A stretch of DNA of 64,000 nucleotides from Atrichornis clamosus. Taxonomy: Eukaryota > Chordata > Aves > Passeriformes > Menuridae. The notes beneath the pieces were generated by a model. That model was not told the DNA's origin, made no database searches, and saw only the letters and a program-made list of their open reading frames with translations. Location of the stretch: the NCBI GenBank assembly GCA_013400975.1, contig WBMZ01000250.1:62001-126000 (forward strand), written 5' to 3'. Both the position numbers and the translations under genes were made by a program. Within the stretch, counting starts at the first letter, position 1. Each line of letters opens with the position of its first letter. This document shows positions 25,901-36,334 of this stretch, piece by piece.

Positions 25901-28900
25901 AAGGTCATTGCTGGAATCTTCTTGCTCTTCTGCACGTAGCTGGATGACATGAATTTGAGGGGTTTGGTTGGCATCTGCTCCACAGCCCTCAGTTTCCAGC
26001 TGAGGACACTGGAGGTTTCTGTGCTCATACAAGGGCTGGCATTTATTTGGGGTGTCACAACACCATTCCTGGTATCTCTCCAGGCAGGCACGTATGCAAA
26101 TGACCGGCATTTACTTGGAATTTGCATTAATGTGCAACTGAAGAGCTGCGTCCGAGGACACCCCTTTCCAAATCTTCGGGTTCTCCCCATAACCAAACAT
26201 CTGCAGGCTGGTTTAGGGGAGTGGAGGCTGATGCTGGGAGTGATTCAGAGCTGCATGTCAGTGTTTGGTATTGACTTAAGAAACCAAGGGCTGCTGTGAG
26301 CAAACTGCCCGTGCCAGATCCAAACACCCTTATCTCCTGGCAGCGCTGCTCCTCCTGCATTTAAAGCAAAACTACGCTTTGCAGTCAGGAATGAAATTGA
26401 GCTGACGAGCCAGAGGACAGCTTCACATCACTTTCTCCTGCTATTTGTGGAATTCCCAAAATTAATAATGCCATGAGCGAGTACCCCAGGGAGCCAGCCT
26501 TGGCAAACTCCTGCTCCAACCAGCCAGCACTTACCTGGCTCTGAACTGAATTCTCTCCAAAGTCCCCAGGAATGATGTGACACGCTGCGCTTGGGCATTA
26601 ATCCATGGGAAATGATGAAACCCCAGCACTGCGCTGTGGATGCAGCTGTTTCTGGAGCCCTTCAGGGGCTCTGAGGACCTCTGAGGCAGCAGCTCTGCTC
26701 TGGGAGGCAGGTGCCCCACGAGTGGGTGAAGTGGGGAGATAAGTGGGTGAGGACACGCTGGCAGCAGCTGGGATCGCCCAGCGCGGCTCCAGCTCCGGGG
26801 CCCTTCCTCTTTCCAACGTCACTTATACGGAAGGACCAAATAGCAAGTGGTTCATGGCCTCTTTTTCTCCTCTTTCTTCATATGTAGCTCAATTCTTATT
26901 GTTTTAAATGTAGGAAGAAATGACTTTTTATCTTGGGAAAAAAATTTGTGTAATGTTCCTGCATCTAACCTTATTAAATGGAAAGGAAATATCTCCTGCA
27001 GTTTTCAGAAAACCAGGAAAAGCTAGGACTCTGGCCAGCCACTCTTCATTGTTTTTGATAGGTCTGTGCTGTGAGGGCATTGACACTACTTTAAAAGTGA
27101 GTGAATAGAGGCAGGGAAGTGAGGGACTGCACAGTGAATGCTGAGGAAAAGGTGCTTTAGGATTGCAAGTGCTGGATCAGAACACCCAGTCCAGGCACAG
27201 AGTGCTCGTCCGGTATGAAACCACACAGCTATTTCAAATTTGATAAAATATCTTGACAGGGTAGCTCTGCTTTTCTTCTGGTGCCCATCAGGTCCCAGGG
27301 GAGCCATGTGCACAGAGCATCGCGCTCCCACGGGACACAGCCGGCCCCGGGAGGTTCCTGAGAACAAAGGAATCACTGAGCAAGACAATTGTGGCATATT
27401 TAGGTGTCCAAATGCTGATTTTTGTGCAAACAGGTGACAAGTGGGGATTTTTTTAATCAACTCTTCAGAAGTGCTTCAATCTAGGTTTTTGGGAGGTTGT
27501 CTCATCTTTATTCTGAATTGCTTTTCTTTTCCATTTCCTTTTTCTTTTGTTGGACTGAGCCCACAGAGCGGAGCTTTCCTGAAGCTCCAGTAAGGATGAA
27601 AAGGGGTGCTGAGATGCCCTGGGAGAGATCTGAGTGAAAAACTGTCTGGAAACATAGTGGAGAAAAAAACCCGGTGAGGGTTATGTTTATTGCATTTAGG
27701 CTTGTTTGAAGGTCAGTGTTTGTTTCAGCAAACTTTCTATCAGTGAGCGGCTGAGTCATCCTGCCTTGTGCACATGGGGAGAAGCGTGCTCCTCGTGAAA
27801 CACCATGGCTGACTTTTTCAGGTTTTTACCCCAAATCCTACTGTGTTTTTAAAGCACTGAACACATGAGGCTGCTCATTACCCAACCCCTGTGGGGTTTA
27901 AGCTGAAAACTCAGCTTAACCTTCCTGCACTGCAAACACCAACCTGGGACCTTTTAAGCTACCAGTGACACACTCCGCTGTCTGAGTTTTGGGGAGCTCC
28001 TTGTGACTCCCGAAGTCATGAGCTTCCAGTGCTTTGCAAAACAGACTTGAGAAGGATGTTGTTGTAAAAGGAAGACCTTTGCCTTCTGCCAGGATCCCTT
28101 CAGGAGATTACAGCCCCCCCATCCAAATAGGCTTGGTTAGGGTGGTACCACTGTTAATGACTTTGCTGATGGAGACAGCATTCCCACAGTGATAGTCTGG
28201 GCAAAGGCTGGTTTTAATTAGGAACACTAAAAGTCATTAAGTGACCAAGTATGGTACTGAGTAACTTCACATGAAACAGCATGGATATTGCTTAGGGCCA
28301 TGGAGTTCAGTCCTTCCTTTAAAAATCTTTCCCAAGACTGTTCCCCTGGGAGGAGGAAGCCAGCGGGGCATTTGGCATCACCGTTCCAGCAGGAACCACA
28401 AACGTGTCTGATCAGAGGCTACAGAGGAGGATTCTGTGGTCTCTTAAGAACAGACATGCTGAAATATTACTTCAGTGGAGACACATGGCTGAGGAGGGCG
28501 TTTCTAACATTCTCATGCAGTCCCTAAAACACTTAACACCAGCCAGCCCTTAAAACACCACTTTTGCTTGGGATGCTGTAGTTCTGTGAAAGTGGCAGCA
28601 GTGCCTTCAGCCATTGACCTCAGATGCTCTCCCTGACTCTGCTCGGAGCTGTGACTGGACAGGAGCTGTGCTGAGATGGATGCCTTGCCCCCCGCTACAT
28701 TCCCCTCGTGCTCCCAGTTCGCTCCAGGAGGGCTCGTCCCTTCCTAGTCATGGGAGGAGGAATACTTTTGAAAGATGCAACAGACCCAGAAAGCCTCAGT
28801 TCCTGGTTTGGGAGAAGATAAGTTGTCTTCTGGGATTTGTAGTCCCAGGAAACACAAATTTGCAGCCTTCCTCAAAAGGTGAGCCAGGAAATCTGGCAGC

Positions 28901-31730
28901 CTGCAACTGTTTCCACAGCCCCAGGGCAAGGGAAAATGTACTGAAATTGAGGGAAATTTTTATAGGCAACTCTACTTGGAAATTAACAGGCTCCAGTAGG
29001 AAAACTTGAGCATGTTTAGGAGAATTGGACACCAAGAAAGAAACTCTTTCTGCCTTGATGTGAATTGGAAAAGGGTGGTATTTCTTGGAGTCTCTGGTTG
29101 TAGGGAAACCAGCCTTGGAGTTCCATAGGAGGTTTGAAGGCTGCTTGAGGAGAGAGCGTTGGCTGGCCAAAGAGCCAGGCACAGCTAGCCCTCATGGCTT
29201 AACAGACATGAAAATATTCTGCCAGAGTTGAAGAAAGTCGCTTTGCAAGATGGAGATGGAAAGTTTGTACCCCTAGTCTGCACCAGCCTGGCAGAGGAGA
29301 AGAGCTCCTGCAGAGCAGTACACAGAAACTACGGACACAGCTGAAAGAAGAACCCGTTGGTAGAACACAGAAATACTGACAGAAAGTGCACAGCAGTTTG
29401 TGGTTTCCAGAAGCCGCCGCAGTGTTTGCAGGCTGAAGGAGGCAAAGGAAGTGTTTCTATGGACGACTGAAGAGCTGAACCCAGCACAAGCATCTGGCTG
29501 GTAAATCAGAGAGCGGACACTGCGCTTGCCCGCAGCTTCAAGTGCTGTTATTGGTAAAGTAATTTATATTCTTATTCTGGAAAAGACTATTATGTCAGTG
29601 TTCGTGAGAAGAAATGCTGTCCTCTGGCTATGCAAAATTCTGTACAGCGTGTTCTGTGGAAAGCCTAAATGCATTATCCTATAGCCCTGGAGCCCGCTGG
29701 GAGATGCACCACCTTCCATCACCCCGCTCAAGCCCACTTGCACAGCCACCAGCCCTGCACTCTGTCACCCTTGGGGCCATGCCTGGCCTTGGCTCTGTGC
29801 TCTCTGGGTCCCAGTGGCCCAGACCCTTGCTGGAAAGTCTTATTTATGTACAAGCAACTCAGCTGGGGAGGTTTGGACCTGATTACTGGCGTTGGCTCAC
29901 GTGTGGCTGCTGCAGCGCTTCCTCTGCAGCCTCTTTGTGCTGGGTTAGAGGGCTCGGTTGAAAACCTGCCATTACTTACCCTGCTCTGGTGGTTTGGGGA
30001 ACAGCATCAATGGGAGTACTGCACTCACCACTGAACACTGAATAACTGGAAATAATAACCAGTGAAGACATTTATGAGCTGAGTGAGGCCCTAGGACAAT
30101 AAAGGAAGGTTGATGGTAGCTCATTCATTACCATCTGCACATATTGGCAGTAAAGCTGACACCAACAGTCAGAACCATAGGCCTACAAAGGCCTCTTAAC
30201 ATTATTTTCCACTTTTACAAATTTAATTAGCTCTTTCCCCCTCAAGCAGCAAAATACAAAAATATTTTTTTTCCAGGTAATATAGCCATTTTCTAGTTAA
30301 AGAAGTAGAGAGAATGTTGAAGCAGAAAAACCTTTGTTAGAACTGTTATTCCCATTTTCTACAGGGACATTTTGGCAATAGCTTCTTATCTGAAATGAAT
30401 GGTCTTTTTGTTCAGTGCCATAATTCATGGGCTTCTAAACTGGAATGCTGATGGATGGATTCTCAAAAGATGGAATTTAATCTGATTTCCCAGGTCTTTC
30501 TCTGGATCTGCTGGCTGGCGTAAGTTTAGACAGGATCAGTCATAATTTGTGTTTCAAGAATAAGCTGTGGTGATCTCTGGTTCTCCTTCCCCGCAGCTGG
30601 CAGTTTCACAGGACTCTTGCAGTTTTGGGAGGGAGGAGCATTTTGTGTTGTAGGAGAGCACTGAGCAGAACTGTAAGGAAAGGATCAGAAGAAGATAACA
30701 CCTCACAGCCCAGCAGCACGTCTGGATAGAAAATGAACGTTCATTCTCCAGAAATCAGAGCTGGCCTGAGCACGCTGGTCCAGCTGCTGCTGACATGACA
30801 GGTTTGGGACAGCTGTAGCCAACCCCAGGATGTCCCCAGATAACAAACAGATAGCAGAGTGCTGCTGGAGCCCTCATTCAAGATCTGGGTTTAGCCAGCA
30901 GTTCACGTTGGTATGTGTCGATTCCCGCAGGAAAATAATCTTTGTGCCGCTACTGCAGCCCAGAGCCAGATTTCCAGAACACCCTGGCAATGGAGCCAGT
31001 CTTTTTGTTAATTTTTCTATCCAAATAAAACCTTGTGGACCTAATTTTCTGAAAAAGCAAGTTAAATCATACCAGCATACAAATGATAAGACTGAGTAAA
31101 GACTCAGCTATTTTACCAGCAGTTCAGCCTGTCTTTCCCTGAAAGAAAATGATTCACATATCCCATAACACCATCCCGCCATGCAGTTTTCCTGGGATCC
31201 TGGACTTCCTAATAGTCTCATGCCTGATCCCGTTAGTGGTGACTAAAGTGATGTTAACTGACTGATTATTCAGTGTATCATCTGAGGGGTAGCGTTAATA
31301 CCTCCCCTGTTCAGGGGTGTAATATTTTATGTGCAAAACGCACCTTAGGCTCAGTAAGCCTTACCAGCCTCACTCCTGAGACTTACTGAGTCCTTAATAG
31401 GATTTGGGAAATCCAACGTTTGAGGAGAGGGTACCAACCTTTCACCCAGAATAGTAAGTTTTCACAGGTCAACGTTTCTTGTCCAAGTTTTCCTGTGGGA
31501 ATTTTTGATGACTTCCCCAGCAATACAGCAATGCACTTCTGCCATCGGGTATCTTTTTGTTATGTAGGGGCCTGGAAATCCTGCTCATTCCTGCTGTCAC
31601 CTCACTGGGCTGCCTTTGGGAACGAGTCATTCCTGAATTGTGTGCACAGTTCCTTGCACGTAATCCAGGGCTGGGGGGAATGTCTAAACTGAAAGCATGG
31701 CAATGTCCCGTTGGATCCCTGCATGCAAGG
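22916..31730. other. Noncoding stretch, 8.8 kb
   Basis: No recognisable gene or repeat. Open frames reach about 131 codons and none has recognisable motifs. Strong minus-strand donor-like sequences occur near 26533 (CCAG/GTAAGTGC), 29973 and 31388, but none could be tied to a coding exon. A weak plus-strand exon-like segment is listed separately at 23774-23850. Confidence 0.4.
23774..23850 (+). other. Weak exon-like segment, 77 nt
   Basis: It follows TTTCCAG and is followed by CAG/GTAATT. One frame is open through all 25 complete codons (SSNPCSCCEVKMLSRMSPGR, then QNLNQ) and ends in phase 0. No family is recognised and the length is short enough for chance. Confidence 0.12.
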
Positions 31731-31981
31731 TAGGACGAGGGGGGAACAATTTTAAGCTAAAAGATGGGAGATTTAGATCATATGTAAGAAAGAGGTTCTT
31801 TACTGGGAGGCTGGGGAGGTCCTGGCACAGGTTGCCCAGAGAAGCTGAGGATGCTCCATCCCTGGAGGGGTTCAAGGTCGGACAGGAGTTGGAGTAACCT
31901 GGTCTAGTGGAAGGTGTCCCTGCCTGTGGTTGGAATGAGATGATCTTTAAGGTCTCTTTCAACCCACGCCACTCCATGGTA
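31731..31981 (+). mobile_element. CR1 LINE, 5'-truncated 3' end
   Basis: This is the CR1 3' end in sense orientation. It begins TAGGACGAGGGGG, continues through GGAGATTTAGATCATATG, CTGGCACAGGTTGCCCAGAG and CATCCCTGGAGGGGTTCAAG, then AACCTGGTCTAGTGGAAGGT, and ends ATGATCTTTAAGGTCTCTTT plus CAACCC. The terminal ATTCTATG repeats are degraded. A 204-codon antisense frame (31684-32298) runs through it and is not a gene. Confidence 0.92.
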
Positions 31982-33466
31982 TGCAGAGCGAGCAGGACCC
32001 AGCAATAGAACGCACACCAGCACATCACCCCACGCTGCATCACCTCCATCCTGGGGACACCCCGGGTTTGCCCTCCAGCAGCGCAGGGATGGAGAGCACA
32101 CGGGCACGTTTGCCTTCTACAATAAAAGAACAACCAAAAGGCTCCAGCTCTGCCTTTCTTTGATGGAAAGGCAGCCAGAGAACTGCCCTCTCCCACGAGC
32201 CCAGTGCTCAGCCTATGAGATAATACAGGCTGGCCTTTTCTTTGCAGCTGTATTGTTTTAGTGCTTGGAAAATAGCAGCAGGCTGAGCAATGAGTCATCT
32301 GTCACTAGATGGGGTTAAAGTAATTTCCGTTTTCTCTTGCCGTGGGGAAATCAACCAAGTTTTGTCCTTTCTCCCACTCAAACATGTGGGAGTAGAAAGC
32401 CTGAAACCCAGCAGGACTAAATATTTTTTAAATTTTTTTTTTTTTGTCCCCTTATAAACAAACTTCCCTCTGTGGCCTTGCAGCTGTCAGTCTGTTCCCA
32501 GAATCATCCGGTTAACAATGTCATTCCCCTTGGATTGCAAAAAATCCAGAAGCACAGTTTAAGTAAATATTTGACATTCATACAGGATTTGCTTCATGTT
32601 ATCACTTGAAGAGTCTCTTTTTCTTGTAAAGTTTTACATCTACATTTGAGAGGCATTATAAACTTGATAATATACAAATAAAACTGAAACTATGAAGGAA
32701 AAGTAAATTAAAGTAGCAGCTCCCCCACCATATAGTGTCAGGATATAGTGAGTAACAGAAACAGGAAGGAGGAAATTGCAGTAAATACTATTTAAAAGCC
32801 TTGCTAACGTATAGTTTATATGAGTAGCAGCACAGCAACATCTAGTGTTGATCAGGAATATAGCTGGAAGTTATTGCATGCTTTATTAATGGTATTTTGA
32901 TGAAATCAAGTCTTTCCTGGACCATGACACCACTGCCCAGCCTCAGCTCCTTCTCCCCTGTGTTCCCTAATGTGTCAGCTCCGTGTCACTGCCTGCATTA
33001 GCTCTGCAGAAGTGCAGCCTCCTGGGAATGCTCCCAGTCAGTCTGGATCATTGGAAGAATCACTGGGGTTCGATTTAAGTGCCAGCTCAATACATCTACA
33101 GATTTAAATGTGATTCAGTGCAACAATGGCCACAACTGATGGCATCTGAACTGCAATTAAGAAAGCAATTCCTACCTGAGAACTGATCTCATCACCAGCT
33201 ATCCTAAACCCCAGGACCAGTTAAATACTTCTGTCAAACTGGCAAAGCACTCGAAGTTATTCCCTACCCCAAAAATGAGTGTGCAAGTGTAAGGTTGCCA
33301 CACTAAGTGTGTCAGAGCAGGCCCTACTTTCACGCTCCCGTATTTCCCCACAAATCAGGGATTACTCTATTGTGCATAGTTTAAGATCATCTATACAAAA
33401 ATTGTTTGAGGTACAGACTCAAAGTTAAGTTCTTGCTGCTTATCTCTTCTGTAGGTATATGCTATG
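31982..33466. other. Noncoding stretch with a T13 run
   Basis: No gene is recognised. A run of 13 T lies at 32433-32445. From about 32640 the sequence becomes AT rich and open frames almost disappear. Confidence 0.45.
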
Positions 33467-33575
33467 ACTTAGCATTAATTTAGTTTTGATTACTTAAATT
33501 TAACTGAACTAATCAAGTTTAACTTAACATTAATTTAGGTTTTTTAGTTTAATTTTAATTATTTTTAATGGCTTC
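33467..33575 (+). repeat. Degenerate 55-bp tandem duplication, AT rich
   Basis: The 17-mers at 33467-33483 and 33522-33538 (ACTTAGCATTAATTTAG and ACTTAACATTAATTTAG) differ at one base and sit 55 bp apart. The following roughly 25 bp also align with several mismatches, which suggests an old tandem duplication. The sequence is almost pure A and T, so some similarity could come from composition. Confidence 0.5.
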
Positions 33576-34836
33576 GTTAAACTCTCACAGTTTTGCGTTC
33601 TTTCGTATAAGCAAACCTTTATATCAGGGGTCACTGTGGACTATTTAAATAAAATAATTTGTCTACTTAGATTACAGCTCCTACTACATGAGGTTTGCTT
33701 CATCTTCATTAAAATAATGTCCTCTGGGTTTTCTCAAACAAAACAAAATTAATGACTGGCTGCTTTCCAAGTCCAGCTGTCTTGCAACCCCCTGTGAACA
33801 GATTTTTTGCCACGTTTAAGTTTATTACATGATCTAATTAGCATGACTGTGTAGGTGCGTGGAATGCACTGGAGGAGAGGAAAAATACAAGTGTACAAAA
33901 TTCTGTTATATAATTTGCTATGGGAACGTGCTTAATACAGAGACCTGGATCACTCTCTGGATTCTTTTCAACAGGATTTTGGGAGTGAGCAGTTAGGCAA
34001 GGAAAAAGAAAGGGCATTCCAGTTTATCGCAGAGAAAGGGGCCGAGAGCAGGCAGGTCTGACTACCACCTGATTTTCATGAGTTAGAAGTGCAATCACAA
34101 TTTAAAAAGGTATTAATTCTATACTCACATTTGCTGCTTTTGTCTCAAGAAAAAAACAATTCAGCAGAATTCAATGCCTAACTGGACGTGAGGACTGCAA
34201 GCTTGTCAGCTACGCTGCGAGGCTCATTCAACATCAGAATGAAATACAGCTTCTAATTAATAGCAAGAAAATACAGATTGTTAACCACTCTGGCCCTGAG
34301 AAAGGCATCAGGGTGTCTATTGGAAACAGGCAGCCAGACCAGAGATCAGAGCTCTGCCTCGTGTTATTAAGACATTCACACCACCCTAACAAAATTAAAC
34401 GGGCAGCTCAGTAACATGAAGCGACCAGACTCCCTTTCTTCCCCCTGCATGCATGAAATGACATTTTAAAGTGACGTGTGATCTTTCAGAGCCTCTGAAG
34501 GGGTCAGGCACCAGGCGCATCTGGCACGCTGATCCTCTCATTCAGGAGCATGAAGTCATCCTCCAAGCTGCATTCCTGAGTCAAGAGTGTGCAATTTTCC
34601 ACGTGTCACTTTACTGACTTGCACACTGAACAGAGATTAATATTGATTTCATTGAAGGTTGGGCATATTTAAGAAAATTGCAAGCCTTGCTAATTGTGTT
34701 TTAATTTAACTAGAAATAAAATAGTGTTTGATAAAGAGGTCTGGTGTTGTTTTAATAAACATGCTACACACAGCCCGCTGCACTACGCCATAAATCAGCT
34801 CAGTGCTGGATTCCACCCAATGGGGTGAATTTGGTT
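33576..34836. other. AT-rich noncoding stretch, possibly regulatory
   Basis: Open frames are absent. The texture (AT-rich blocks such as TTTTAATTTAACTAG near 34700 and CATAAATCAG near 34789) resembles conserved noncoding elements near developmental genes, but conservation cannot be judged from one sequence. Confidence 0.25.
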
Positions 34837-35469
34837 TTAGAGGATCTTCAGAGGTGTGAGTTCAGAGGGAATCGTAAAATTCCTGCTCATTAAACTTGCC
34901 ACTCTGGTTTCCCCAGCATGCAGAGGAGCTATTGTCAGGGACATGGTCATCTCAGCAGCCCGAGGAGCCACAACTGTGCACACTGGCTTATCCTGAAGCA
35001 CAATCACCCCATTCCCGTCGTCTGTAGGAGAATCAGGATATGCCCTGGGGCACATGGCTGTGCCCACTATCACCCTGGCTGGTGGCAGCATCCAGCTGCA
35101 GCTGATAGATCTGAAATGAGTTTGATGAAGGGATTGCAGATGATAAAGTACACAACTGCTTTGGCTCTTGCTATCAAAATATTTGCTGTTGCCTCTAAAT
35201 TAACTGGTTACACACATGTTACAGCAACACTAAGTGTCCCTGGGGAGAAGGCGGCCCTGCACAGGAGGACACATCCACGTCCTGCAGAGGCTGGATTCAC
35301 GCTGGCTGTGACGGGCAGGTCACTGCTGGAAACAACCACCTCCGCTGCTGTCAGCAAGTCCTGGCTCTCTCTGTGCTGGGAAGCAGCCTGTCCTCCTGGG
35401 AAGGCAGATGAAGGAGCCATTCAGAAATCACAGGATGGGCTTTCTGCAGCTGAAAGGGAAGGGCAGTGA
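34837..35469. other. Segment open on both strands (unproven)
   Basis: The plus strand has a 183-codon ATG frame at 34918-35469, whose ATG follows TTTCCCCAG by one base. The minus strand has an 84-codon frame at 35091-34837 that extends upstream to an acceptor-like TTTCAG. Neither translation matches a family I know. A 183-codon frame is within what chance gives in 64 kb over six frames. Confidence 0.12.
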
Positions 35470-35549
35470 GTTTGGAAAAAAAACCCCAACATATTCCTGG
35501 GGGTGAAGGAAACTTATTTACCACAGTGTAATACCTTCTGTTTCTGTAG

Positions 35550-35589
35550 GAACATCTGAAGACAAACAGAATAGTGCTTGTGGTGCCAG
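35550..35589 (+). other. Exon-like segment, 40 nt
   Basis: It is preceded by CTTCTGTTTCTGTAG, a good acceptor, and followed by CAG/GTAAAC. One frame gives EHLKTNRIVLVVP and ends with one extra base. This phase fits the start of the next exon-like segment at 36233. No family is recognised. Confidence 0.13.
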
Positions 35590-36049
35590 GTAAACAGCTC
35601 TCGCATGCCATGGCTACGGTCTCTAAGGAGCTGCTGTTTATTATGAGCCATCCCTGCCTCGGCGTTAGTGACAAACCCTCCCTGCAAATCCAGCAGGGAG
35701 AGGCTCACAATGAAGGGAAGAGCTTGTATGGAGCTGCCAGAGGGATACTTAATACCTTTGGGATTATAAGCTTTTCTTTTTTTTTCCTGGATTTTTGCCT
35801 TTTCCCCTGCGTTTTTTCTTATAAGCCCTGTTTTTTGGATGGAGTCTCACCAGTCCCATTTAGAATGGAGCTTTGGTAGGCAGAACAAAATTGTTATCAA
35901 AGGAAAGATGTTAGTTATCCTACAGAGGCATTAAAAAGTCAACTATGTCTGAATTATTTATTTCCTAGTTTCTGTGAACTATATTTAAACTGGAAAATGC
36001 TCGGAATTGCATGAAACTAAAGTGAGAGGCTCCCTGGAGGCTCTTGTTA

Positions 36050-36232
36050 AGATTTAAATTTGTAGTATATATTGGCATATTGATTATTATAATGGCCTGC
36101 TGATTTTTAATTTCCCTGCACAGAGAACCCCTAAACTTTCTCTTTCTGACCCTGATTTGGATTGTTAAAAGGGTATAAATTTAAATTAGGACCCCCAGGG
36201 TTGTGCTGGTTGTAATTATGATAATTGTTTAG
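36050..36232. other. AT-rich block with homeodomain-type motifs
   Basis: It contains several TAAT/ATTA cores, such as TTGATTATTATAATGG and GTAATTATGATAATTG, in a non-repetitive setting. Homeodomain proteins bind such cores. The texture suggests a conserved enhancer, but this is composition-based inference only. Confidence 0.2.
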
Positions 36233-36334
36233 TGCTTTTCTTTGGTTCATTGCCTAAGTTTTTGCATTTCCAATGGGATGCTTTAAGTGATGCAATGAGA
36301 CAAGCACAAGAAACTTTACAGAGTAAAATCTCAG
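36233..36334 (+). other. Exon-like segment, 102 nt
   Basis: It follows AATTGTTTAG and precedes CAG/GTAGGC. One frame is open through 33 codons and reads LFFGSLPKFLHFQWDALS followed by DAMRQAQETLQSKIS, a plausible amphipathic helix. It begins in phase 1 and ends in phase 1, and joins in frame with the segment at 35550-35589. No protein family is recognised, and the acceptor has a weak pyrimidine tract. Confidence 0.17.

Noticed and set aside
31684..32298. 204-codon minus-strand open frame
   Set aside because: It runs antisense through the CR1 copy at 31731-31981, so it is a repeat artefact.
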